A model generated the notes under the pieces. It was not told the origin of the DNA, did not search any database, and saw only the letters and a list, made by a program, of their open reading frames with translations. From Pseudomonadota bacterium (GTDB taxonomy: Bacteria > Pseudomonadota > Alphaproteobacteria > Thalassobaculales > Thalassobaculaceae): a stretch of 14,226 nt of DNA. Below are positions 1 through 6,586 of this stretch, in pieces. The DNA is taken from positions 1 to 14,226 of the forward strand of contig JAQBUJ010000017.1 of assembly GCA_027623845.1 (NCBI GenBank), given 5' to 3'. A program made the position numbers and the translations under genes. Position 1 is the first letter of the stretch. Each line of letters opens with the position of its first letter.

Positions 1-1152
1 TTCCTGCGCGGCCTGATGCGCTCGGCGGCGCGGGTAACCTACGAGGAAATCCAGGCGGTGGTAGATGCGGCGGATGCCGGGGATACGCCCGGGGATGCAG
101 CAGCCCCGGGGTCCCGTCTCACCGCGCTTGCCCGGCCGCTATACGGCGCGTTCCGTTCTCTGCTCGGCGCGCGCGAGACCCGCGGCGCGTTGGATATCGA
201 AATGCCGGAAATGCAGGTCGTCCTAAACGACGATGGGCAGGTGAGCGCGATTACCCCACGCCAGCGCCTGGACAGCCACCGGCTGATCGAGGAATTCATG
301 GTGCTGGCCAATGTCGCCGCCGCCGAAACCCTGGAACGCCGTAAGCGCGCCTGCGTGTACCGGGTTCATGATGCGCCAACCCCCGACAAGGTCGAGGAGA
401 TGCGAAACAATCTTGAGGGTTTTGGGATCAATTTCGCCAAAGGCCAGGTACTCCAAGCGAAACTATTCAACCGGGTCCTCGCCCAGGCCAAGGACCAGGA
501 TTTCCAGCACTCGGTCAATCTCCTGGTCCTGCGCAGTCAAAGCCAGGCGGTCTATAGTCCGTTCAATCTGGGTCATTTTGGTCTCGGGTTAAGCCGCTAT
601 GCGCATTTCACCTCGCCGATTCGCCGCTATTCCGATCTGCTGGTGCACCGGGCCTTGATCGACGCCCATGATTTCGGCCCCGATGGCGACCGGCGCACCG
701 AGGCCGACGATCTGGTGACGGTCTGCGAACATATTTCAATGACCGAGCGACGGGCATCGGTCGCCGAGCGCTCCGCAACCGACCGCTTCTCGGCGATGTT
801 CATGGCCGACCGTGTTGGCGAGGATCTTGATGCGGTGATCTCCGGCGTGGTTTATTTCGGCGTTTTCGTCACCCTCGGCGGCGGCCAAGCCGACGCGCTG
901 CTGCCGGTCTCAAGCCTGCCGGACGACTATTATGACCATGATCCCAAGACCCACACGCTGACCGGCCGGCATTCGGGCTTTAGTCTCAAGCTTGGCCAGG
1001 CGCTCACCGTCAAGCTGCGCGAGGCGGACCGGGTCAGCGGTCGAATTCGCGTCGAATACGTCGATGGCGGCACCCAAAACCGCCCCTCTCGTGGCCCGCG
1101 TAAGCCCGGCCCCGGGCGTCAGCAGTCCCGGTCGCGTGGTCGCCGGCGGTGA
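1..1152 (+). CDS. rnr: Ribonuclease R, C-terminal part (5' end outside window)
   Basis: Processive 3'-5' exoribonuclease of the RNase II/R (RNB) family, a cytoplasmic enzyme that degrades structured RNA. The reading frame is open to the first base, so the true start lies to the left and only 383 residues are seen. The RNB domain runs through the first two thirds and includes the family signature SRYAHFTSPIRRYSDLL at about bases 589-645. A single S1 RNA-binding domain follows, at about bases 810-1065 (GEDLDAVISGVVYFGVFV). The tail is basic, rich in R, P, G and Q, as is common in RNase R and unlike RNase II. The catalytic Asp cluster of the family lies upstream of the window, so its integrity cannot be judged. 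The S41 protease gene follows on the same strand. The assignment is firm; RNase R rather than RNase II rests on the basic tail. Confidence 0.95.
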   Translation, partial: FLRGLMRSAARVTYEEIQAVVDAADAGDTPGDAAAPGSRLTALARPLYGAFRSLLGARETRGALDIEMPEMQVVLNDDGQVSAITPRQRLDSHRLIEEFMVLANVAAAETLERRKRACVYRVHDAPTPDKVEEMRNNLEGFGINFAKGQVLQAKLFNRVLAQAKDQDFQHSVNLLVLRSQSQAVYSPFNLGHFGLGLSRYAHFTSPIRRYSDLLVHRALIDAHDFGPDGDRRTEADDLVTVCEHISMTERRASVAERSATDRFSAMFMADRVGEDLDAVISGVVYFGVFVTLGGGQADALLPVSSLPDDYYDHDPKTHTLTGRHSGFSLKLGQALTVKLREADRVSGRIRVEYVDGGTQNRPSRGPRKPGPGRQQSRSRGRRR

Positions 1153-1239
1153 ATATTGATCCGGCGTCAATAATTCGCCACATTCAAGGGATTGACTGAT
1201 TGGCCTGTCTCGCGACGCCCCCGGCTCGCGATGTTACCC

Positions 1240-1245
1240 GGAGAG
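1240..1245 (+). promoter_or_regulatory. Shine-Dalgarno GGAGAG before an alternative TTG start of the S41 protease
   Basis: GGAGAG lies 6 nt before a TTG codon at 1252, in frame with the S41 protease. The ATG at 1309, which gives a textbook lipoprotein signal, has no clear purine-rich site upstream. The two lines of evidence disagree about the start. Confidence 0.4.
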
Positions 1246-1308
1246 ACTTTCTTGAACGCGTCATCAACCCTCTGTGCGCCTGACCAAGATAAGCCGCCAC
1301 GCGGCAAA

Positions 1309-2862
1309 ATGGTTCGACGTCTGGTGCTGGGCGCAACAGCGCTTTTCTTCGCATCGTGCAGCTTGCCGCCGTCTTCCGGTCCATCGAACATATTCTCGCG
1401 CGACGATACCGCAGCCCTGTTTTCCGCCGGCCTCGACACAATTCGCCTGTACTATGTCGAAGAACCGGATATTCCCCGCATGGTTCTGCGAGGCCTGAAC
1501 GGACTTGCGGAGTTGGACCCGGAGTTCCACGCCGAACGCGATGGCGAGGCGGTCACGTTGATCTACCGGAACGCCCGCGTGGCGACGCTCGCCGCGCCGC
1601 CGGACAACGACGTTGTTCGCTGGAGTTATCTGACCGCCGCCGCGCTGGAAACCGCCCGATTGAAATCACCGGATATCGCCGCCACCGATCTGGAGCGGAC
1701 CTATCAGGCGGTTTTCAATGCCGCCCTGGCGGAGCTTGATCGATTCTCCCGGTATCAAAGCGCCAAGGATGCTCAGTCGAGCCGGGCCCATCGCCAGGGC
1801 TATTCCGGGATCGGGATCAGCCTCGGCAACCGCGACGAGATCATCACCGTGCGCGAAGTCTTCGAGGATACTCCCGCCGCCGAGGCCGGCCTCCAAATCG
1901 GCGACAGCATTCACCGGGTTGACGGCGTCGTGGTCATCGGTTGGCCGCTGGATAAAGTAGCGCCGGTTTTGCGGGGCAGCGCCGGAAGCCAGGTCAACTT
2001 GACCCTTGTCCGTAATAAAAAAACCCTGGCGGTATCGTTGATTCGCCGCGAGGTCATCGAGCAAACCGTGTTCACCACCCTCACCGACAACAGCGCGGTG
2101 ATTCGGGTCACCGGCTTCAACGAGCAAACCTCGCTACGGATGCGCGAACATATCGACACGGCCACAGAGACTCTGGGCGACTCGCTGAACGGTGTGGTGC
2201 TCGATCTGCGCGGTAATCGCGGCGGCATGCTCGACGAGGCGGTCAACCTTGCCGATTTGTTCATGCCGAACGGAACAATTCTCACCACCGTTGGTCGCCA
2301 TGACGACGCCCAACAAAACTTTCGGGCCGAACCCGACGACAACGCCGAACGACTGCCTCTGGTGGTGTTGATCGATAGCGGCTCAGCCTCGGCGTCTGAG
2401 GTGGTTGCCGCAGCGCTGCAGGATAGCGGTCGGGGTCTGCTGATCGGCGCCCGCTCCTATGGCAAGGGTTCGGTGCAGCGGGTCAGGGACCTGCCGAACA
2501 ATGGCGCTCTCAATCTGACCTGGGCGACAATGCGCGCACCATCGGGCTATACACTCTCCCGTTTCGGGGTGTTTCCAACGATCTGCACCGGCGGCGAAGG
2601 CGCTGCGGCTCCCGCCATGCTGGAGCAAATCCGTCGAGGCGAGGTTCTGGACGCCAATCTCGGCCCGTTGCGCCGCATCGCCGAATCCCTCGATCCGCTG
2701 TCGCAATCCCGGCTGCTGCAACGGTGCGCCGACCGACCGCGGGCCGGCGAGGCTGAAGATATCGATCTCGATCTGGCGCTCGGGCTGTTGGCTGAACCGG
2801 CGCTTTACAAGCGCATCACCGAATACGCCATGCTCGCCATGCAGCGCCAACCGGGCAATTGA
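1309..2862 (+). CDS. S41-family C-terminal processing peptidase, putative lipoprotein
   Basis: Serine protease of the CtpA/Prc/tail-specific family, expected outside the inner membrane, where it trims or degrades envelope proteins. With the ATG at 1309 (517 aa) the N-terminus is MVRRLVLGATALFFASC, a basic n-region, hydrophobic core and lipobox-like FASC, which predicts a lipid-anchored protein. In-frame TTG codons at 1252 (good Shine-Dalgarno) and 1192 would add 19 or 39 residues. A PDZ domain spans about residues 164-240 (GYSGIGISLG ... AAEAGLQIGD). The protease core carries SGSASASE, with nucleophile Ser361 by family pattern, and GKGSVQ, with Lys386. Their 25-residue spacing equals that of the Ser/Lys dyad in the D1 processing protease. 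The final 90 residues match no domain I know. The gene sits between rnr and rpmG on the same strand, probably read with rnr. Family assignment is firm; substrates are unknown. Confidence 0.92.
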   Translation: MVRRLVLGATALFFASCSLPPSSGPSNIFSRDDTAALFSAGLDTIRLYYVEEPDIPRMVLRGLNGLAELDPEFHAERDGEAVTLIYRNARVATLAAPPDNDVVRWSYLTAAALETARLKSPDIAATDLERTYQAVFNAALAELDRFSRYQSAKDAQSSRAHRQGYSGIGISLGNRDEIITVREVFEDTPAAEAGLQIGDSIHRVDGVVVIGWPLDKVAPVLRGSAGSQVNLTLVRNKKTLAVSLIRREVIEQTVFTTLTDNSAVIRVTGFNEQTSLRMREHIDTATETLGDSLNGVVLDLRGNRGGMLDEAVNLADLFMPNGTILTTVGRHDDAQQNFRAEPDDNAERLPLVVLIDSGSASASEVVAAALQDSGRGLLIGARSYGKGSVQRVRDLPNNGALNLTWATMRAPSGYTLSRFGVFPTICTGGEGAAAPAMLEQIRRGEVLDANLGPLRRIAESLDPLSQSRLLQRCADRPRAGEAEDIDLDLALGLLAEPALYKRITEYAMLAMQRQPGN

Positions 2863-2898
2863 AGCGGCGGCGCCCAACGAGACATCCCAACGCCCCTC

Positions 2899-2926
2899 TT
2901 GACTTCACCATGCCAGGGTGTAATTT
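2899..2926 (+). promoter_or_regulatory. Putative sigma70-type promoter of rpmG
   Basis: TTGACT at 2899-2904 and TAATTT at 2921-2926 are separated by 16 nt, in the gap between the protease stop and rpmG. The -35 box is strong and the -10 box is modest. The position, about 38 nt before the rpmG ATG, fits a dedicated promoter for the ribosomal protein gene. Confidence 0.45.
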
Positions 2927-2964
2927 GCCGCACTCCCAGACAAGATATGCACGGATGAGTGACC

Positions 2965-3132
2965 ATGGCGAAGCCAGCAACCGTTTTGATCAAGCTCGTG
3001 AGCAGCGCCGATACCGGCCACTACTACGTGACCAAGAAAAATCCGCGCACCCAGACCGAGAAGCTTGAGCTGAGAAAGTATGATCCGGTGGTGCGCAAGC
3101 ATGTGCTCTACAAGGAATCAAAGATCAAATAA
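2965..3132 (+). CDS. rpmG: 50S ribosomal protein L33
   Basis: A 55-residue basic protein of the large ribosomal subunit. The sequence MAKPATVLIKLVSSADTGHY, then VTKKNPRTQTEKLELRKYDP, then VVRKHVLYKESKIK, has the arrangement of alphaproteobacterial L33: the MAKP start, the Gly-(aromatic)2-Val-Thr-Lys-Lys-Asn-Pro-Arg core, the RKYDP turn, and the KHV..KE.KIK end. No Cys pairs are present, so this is the zinc-free form. It is shorter than a 60-codon cutoff and so easily missed. A plausible promoter lies just upstream and a rho-independent terminator 29 nt after the stop, so it is likely a single-gene unit. Confidence 0.96.
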   Translation: MAKPATVLIKLVSSADTGHYYVTKKNPRTQTEKLELRKYDPVVRKHVLYKESKIK

Positions 3133-3160
3133 TCGAGCCCTTCACGGCTCAGAATTGATG

Positions 3161-3190
3161 ACGCCCCGGTTTTCCAGGGCGTTTTCTTTT
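3161..3190 (+). terminator. Rho-independent terminator after rpmG
   Basis: ACGCCC at 3161-3166 pairs with GGGCGT at 3177-3182. After one mismatch the stem continues with GG/CC closing a TTTT loop. A T-rich run (TTTCTTTT, 3183-3190) follows directly. Placement 29 nt after the rpmG stop is as expected. Confidence 0.85.
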
Positions 3191-3351
3191 GTCGCCCCAT
3201 GTGGCCGGGAAACACGCGCGCACAACGCTCAATGCCCCGGCCACCCGACCGGCGTTCAACACGCGCCGCCACCGGATGATCGCGGCCTGTCTCCCTGCGC
3301 CGACGCCGCTAACCGGACAATAGTCCCGCCAGCGACGCCGCGCGGTTCCGC

Positions 3352-3705
3352 TTAGATGGCGGCAACCACCATGATCTCAACGTTAAAACCGGGCGCCGCA
3401 AGCCGGGCCGATTCGACACAAGCCCGGCAGGGCGTCTGACCGGCCACCACCCAGGTGTCCCAAACCGCATTCATTTCAGCGAAATCATCCATCGTGTTCA
3501 CCCAGATCGTCGCCGACAGAAGCTTGCTCTTGTCCGACCCGCACTGGGCCAGCAGCTTATCGATCGTATCGACGATATCCTGGGTCTGTTCGGTAATGCT
3601 GCCGCCCTGGGCGTTCTGGGCGACCTGACCGGCAAGGTAGGCGGTGCCATTGTGAACCACAGCCTGGCTCATTCGGGCACCGATCTCATGACGTTGAATG
3701 CTCAT
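3352..3705 (-). CDS. RidA (YjgF/YER057c/UK114) family protein
   Basis: Small cytoplasmic protein of 117 aa, the normal family length; such proteins form trimers. Characterised RidA proteins hydrolyse reactive enamine/imine intermediates made by PLP enzymes, while many relatives serve other catabolic steps. Visible family features are the GTAYLAGQVA strand near residues 20-29 and PCRACVESARLAAPG near 92-106. The latter contains Arg94, the counterpart of the substrate-binding Arg105 of E. coli RidA. The C-terminal strand reads VEIMVVAAI, which puts Met where my alignment expects E. coli Glu120, so this is probably a relative rather than a strict RidA orthologue. Start: AAGGGA lies about 8 nt before the ATG. 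The start also overlaps, as ATGA, the stop of a possible small ORF upstream. The gene diverges from the acyl-CoA dehydrogenase cassette. Confidence 0.9.
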   Translation of the reverse strand: MSIQRHEIGARMSQAVVHNGTAYLAGQVAQNAQGGSITEQTQDIVDTIDKLLAQCGSDKSKLLSATIWVNTMDDFAEMNAVWDTWVVAGQTPCRACVESARLAAPGFNVEIMVVAAI

Positions 3706-3893
3706 CTGTTCGTTCCCTTGCGATGATTGCGCTCGCGGCGTTTCAGCCCGATCAACAAAGGCAATAGGAGAACGACCGGTTGGTCAAGCCATGGAGTCCG
3801 CGCGCCAAACCATAGCGGGATCAGGATGGACAATTCCCACTCATCCCATCCATCTTGGCCTTCGGGCTTGACCGAGCGCTCGATGTTGCGCAT
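3702..3893 (-). CDS. Possible small membrane protein ORF coupled to the RidA gene
   Basis: A 63-codon frame from ATG (complement of 3891-3893) whose TGA shares four bases (ATGA) with the RidA start, the usual sign of translational coupling. The predicted peptide has a charged N-terminus (MRNIERSVKPEGQDGWDEWE), then ELSILIPLWFGARTPW, then a hydrophobic stretch (QPVVLLLPLLIGL), then a basic tail (KRRERNHRKGTNR). That layout suits a small protein with one or two membrane segments, positive side inside. By eye most third codon positions are G or C, as in neighbouring genes. Against it: I do not recognise the family, the Shine-Dalgarno is weak, and its start lies only 36 bp from the divergent dehydrogenase ATG. 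It could instead be the untranslated leader of the RidA gene. Confidence 0.35.
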   Translation of the reverse strand: MRNIERSVKPEGQDGWDEWELSILIPLWFGARTPWLDQPVVLLLPLLIGLKRRERNHRKGTNR

Positions 3894-3929
3894 TCGTCTA
3901 GCATCCGCCACGAACCTATCGAGAGTTTC

Positions 3930-5132
3930 ATGGACTTTACCCTTTCCCCAGAGATCGAGGACTACCGCGCCAAGGTCCGGGCGTTCGTCGACCAGCACAT
4001 CATTCCGCTGGAGGCCGACCGGGCGAATTACGACGCGCATGAGAACATCGCGCCGGGCATCCTGAAAACAACCCAGGACAAGGTTAAGGCCGCCGGGCTT
4101 TGGGCGCCGCAGATGCCCAAAGAACGCGGCGGCCTCGGTTTTGATCAAATCGGCATGGCGGCATCCTACGAGGAGATGAACCGCGCGATCTTCGGGCCGG
4201 TCTGTTTCAACTGCTCGGCCCCGGACGACGGCAACATGTTCGTTCTGAACCGGGTGGCGACCGAGGAACAAAAGGACAAATGGCTGCAGCCGATCATCGA
4301 CGGCAAGATGCGCTCCTCCTTCGTGATGACCGAACCGCATCCCGGTTCCGGCTCCGATCCCTCGATGATGCTCACCAAGGCCGAGCCCATGGGGAATTCA
4401 AAATGGCGGATCACCGGGCATAAATGGTTCATCACCGGCGCCGAGGCGGCCGAGCATTTCATCCTGATGGCCAAGACCTCGGACGATCCGCGCAAGGGCC
4501 TAACCGCCTTCATGTTCCATCGCGACCAGCCGGGCTGGGAGATCACCCGGCGCATCGAGATCATGGGACCGGAAGAGCATGGCGGTCACTGCGAAATCAA
4601 GTTCGACGGATTGGAGATCGATGACGCCGACCGGATTATGGAGGTTGGCGATGGTCTCAAGCTAACGCAAATCCGGCTGGGAACGGCGCGACTGACCCAT
4701 TGCATGCGCTGGCTCGGCCTGGCCAAACGCTCGATGGAGATCGCCGGTGAGTATGTCGAGCGGCGCGAGAGTTTCGGCGTCAAGCTGGCGGACCGTGAAA
4801 GCGTACAGATGATGCTTGGCGGCATCGCGTCGGATATTGAGCTTGGCCGCCTGATCACCATGCGCGCCGCCTGGAAGCTGGCCAATGGAGACTTCGCCCG
4901 CAAGGAAGTCTCGATGGCCAAGAACCATGTGGCCGATACCCTGCAGCGGGCGGTCGATACCTGCCTTCAGCTCAACGGCGCGCGCGGCTATTCCAAGGAC
5001 ACGGCGCTGGAATGGATTTATCGCTATGCCCGGCAGGCCCGCCTCGTCGACGGAGCCGCCGAGGTCCACAAGATGGTCCTGGCGCGTTTTTACCGCGCGG
5101 AAGGTACGGATTTCTGGAACTGGGGCCTGTGA
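3930..5132 (+). CDS. ACAD10/ACAD11-type (LvaC-like) acyl-CoA dehydrogenase family protein
   Basis: FAD-dependent acyl-CoA dehydrogenase-fold enzyme, 400 aa, cytoplasmic. N-terminal helical domain at about 1-125, middle beta domain with FVMTEPHPGSGSDPSMM at about 132-148, C-terminal helical domain with RESFGVKLADRESVQMML and LQLNGARGYSKDTALEW. At the position of the catalytic Glu in classical enzymes (the E of YEGT) this protein has Asp374 in LVDGAAEVHK. That is the pattern I recall for ACAD10/11 (ADGPDEVH), whose relatives convert 4-phosphoacyl-CoA to enoyl-CoA or isomerise 4-hydroxyacyl-CoA instead of, or besides, simple desaturation. The ATG at 3930 was chosen because MDFTLSPEIEDYRA is a typical family start; an in-frame TTG at 3855 would add 25 unrelated residues. 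The kinase gene follows after one base, the same pairing seen as a fusion in animal ACAD10/11. The fold is certain; the reaction is inferred from context. Confidence 0.9.
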   Translation: MDFTLSPEIEDYRAKVRAFVDQHIIPLEADRANYDAHENIAPGILKTTQDKVKAAGLWAPQMPKERGGLGFDQIGMAASYEEMNRAIFGPVCFNCSAPDDGNMFVLNRVATEEQKDKWLQPIIDGKMRSSFVMTEPHPGSGSDPSMMLTKAEPMGNSKWRITGHKWFITGAEAAEHFILMAKTSDDPRKGLTAFMFHRDQPGWEITRRIEIMGPEEHGGHCEIKFDGLEIDDADRIMEVGDGLKLTQIRLGTARLTHCMRWLGLAKRSMEIAGEYVERRESFGVKLADRESVQMMLGGIASDIELGRLITMRAAWKLANGDFARKEVSMAKNHVADTLQRAVDTCLQLNGARGYSKDTALEWIYRYARQARLVDGAAEVHKMVLARFYRAEGTDFWNWGL

Positions 5133-5133
5133 G

Positions 5134-6159
5134 GTGACCGAGGCGCAGCGCGCGGCCCTGGCCAATTGGTTGGCCGAGCGGGCCGGCGCCGACCGTGCGG
5201 TGATTGAAGAGGCGTGCAAACTTTCCGGCGGCGCCATTCAGGAAAACTGGTTGATCAAGGTCACCATGGACGGCGGATCGCTGCCCGGTCTCTCGGAACT
5301 GGTGCTGCGAACCGACTCCCCCTCTCGGGTCGTGCAAAGCCACGGCCGCGGCCAGGAATTCGCCCTGCTAAAAGTCGCGCGGGCGGTCGGCATGACGGTG
5401 CCGGAAGCGTTGTTCCTGGATGATCAGGGCGAGGCGATCGGCAAACCAGCCTATGTCATGCGCCGCGCCGCCGGGACAGCCAATCCACGCCAGCTCACCC
5501 GAGATCCGGCGCTCGATCCGCATCGCCCGAGCTTGGCCGAGAACCTGGGGCGGGAAATCGCCCGGCTGCATCGGATAAAACCGCCGCATGCAGAACTTGA
5601 TTTCCTCGGACCGGCCCCAACCGCGCCGGCCGCCCAGCGGGCCGAGAGCTTTTTGACAGAGCTCGACAGCCTGCCAAGCCCGTTGCCAATCCTGGAATGG
5701 GGTCGCCGTTGGCTTGCCCGCAACGCCCCACCAAGCGACCGCGTGGTGCTATGCCATGGCGATTACCGCATCGGTAACGTCATGGTGGACGGGGCGCAGA
5801 TCACCGGAATTCTCGATTGGGAATTCGCGTCCTGGAGCGATCCGATGGAAGATATCGGCTGGCTCTGCGCGCGCTGCTGGCGCTTTGGGGTCGATAAGCG
5901 CGAGGTCGGCGGCGTTGGCGCGCGTACCGATCTCTATCGCGGCTACGAGGCCGAGGCCGGGTATATGGTCGATTGGTCGTCGGTGCCCTATTGGGAAGTC
6001 ATGGCGACGGTGCGCTGGGCAATCATCGCTCACCATCAGGGGCTGCGTCACACCTCCGGCGCTGAATCTTCGGTGGAACTGGCGCTGACAGGCCGCAAGG
6101 CGGTGGAAATGGAACTCGACGTGCTGAATCAAATTCGACGGATTGAGGAAGGCGCCTGA
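5134..6159 (+). CDS. APH-type phosphotransferase (LvaA-like hydroxyacyl-CoA kinase candidate)
   Basis: Kinase-fold protein of the aminoglycoside phosphotransferase/choline kinase superfamily, 341 aa. The start is GTG at 5134, one base after the dehydrogenase stop, and gives MTEAQRAALANWLAERAG; a longer upstream frame is only overlap with the dehydrogenase. Seen motifs are SGGAIQENWLIKV (nucleotide-binding strands, about 30-42), the Brenner motif HGDYRIGN with His208, catalytic-type Asp210 and Asn215, and the metal-binding ILDWEFA with Asp228. In this gene setting the likely substrate is the 4-hydroxyl of a hydroxyacyl-CoA, as for LvaA of Pseudomonas putida and the kinase domain of ACAD10/11. 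An antibiotic-modifying role is unlikely. The stop overlaps the next start (TGATG), so the products are probably co-translated. Confidence 0.88.
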   Translation: MTEAQRAALANWLAERAGADRAVIEEACKLSGGAIQENWLIKVTMDGGSLPGLSELVLRTDSPSRVVQSHGRGQEFALLKVARAVGMTVPEALFLDDQGEAIGKPAYVMRRAAGTANPRQLTRDPALDPHRPSLAENLGREIARLHRIKPPHAELDFLGPAPTAPAAQRAESFLTELDSLPSPLPILEWGRRWLARNAPPSDRVVLCHGDYRIGNVMVDGAQITGILDWEFASWSDPMEDIGWLCARCWRFGVDKREVGGVGARTDLYRGYEAEAGYMVDWSSVPYWEVMATVRWAIIAHHQGLRHTSGAESSVELALTGRKAVEMELDVLNQIRRIEEGA

Positions 6160-6578
6160 TGTTCGATAAACCGAACCGGATCGACCTGCTGGAAACCGCC
6201 AATGAGACTCTACGGCGCGAGGTCCTGCCACATCTTCAGGGCGAGCAAAAATATGCCGGCCTGATGGTCGCCAGCGCGATCGCCACGGTGATGCGCGAAA
6301 TCAACAGCGACCACAACCATCAGCCGGTTCGCCGGGTGCTTGATGGTTTCGCCACTCTTTATGGTCAGGACAACGTCCACCATGCCGGCGGCGACGGTGA
6401 GGAAAGAATTCAGACGCTAAACCGGCATCTGGTCCGCGACATCCGTGACGGCGAATTCGACGAGGACCCCACCGGGCCGATTTTCGCTCTGCTGATGGAG
6501 CAGGCCTTGCAGCGGCTCTCGCTCTCTAATCCAAGCTTCGTCGAGGCCAGCGAATATTCCCAACCCAACTCAAGTTAG
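6159..6578 (+). CDS. DUF6285 family protein (LvaB-like partner of the kinase)
   Basis: A 139-residue, mostly helical, soluble protein with no signal peptide or membrane segment. The N-terminal part, RIDLLETANETLRREVLPHL followed by KYAGLMVASAIATVMREI, is the hallmark of the small proteins that accompany acyl-CoA-linked APH kinases (DUF6285). In P. putida the protein I take to be its counterpart, LvaB, is needed for LvaA kinase activity. No catalytic motif is visible, so a structural or activating role for the kinase is the best inference. The start ATG overlaps the kinase TGA by one base. The stop lies 8 bp from the end of the convergent acyl-CoA dehydrogenase, leaving no room for a separate terminator. 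Family recognition comes from memory of the pattern and should be confirmed by profile search. Confidence 0.8.
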   Translation: MFDKPNRIDLLETANETLRREVLPHLQGEQKYAGLMVASAIATVMREINSDHNHQPVRRVLDGFATLYGQDNVHHAGGDGEERIQTLNRHLVRDIRDGEFDEDPTGPIFALLMEQALQRLSLSNPSFVEASEYSQPNSS

Positions 6579-6586
6579 CGGCGGCC

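Noticed and set aside
1192..1220. TTGACT at 1192-1197 as a promoter for the S41 protease
   Set aside because: No -10-like hexamer lies at 16-18 nt; the sequence there is ACGCCC. Co-transcription with rnr is as likely.
3080..3355. Frame of 91 codons on the + strand after rpmG
   Set aside because: It overlaps rpmG and its terminator, has no Shine-Dalgarno, and encodes a proline/arginine-rich sequence without family features.
3894..4340. Upstream extension of the small RidA-coupled frame on the - strand to 212 codons
   Set aside because: From 3930 on it lies opposite the acyl-CoA dehydrogenase and reads as a shadow. Only the part outside that gene was kept as a candidate.
5134..6159. Aminoglycoside resistance gene
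   Set aside because: The Brenner motif is shared by the whole APH superfamily. The one-base spacing to an ACAD10/11-type gene and to DUF6285 points to acyl-CoA metabolism.
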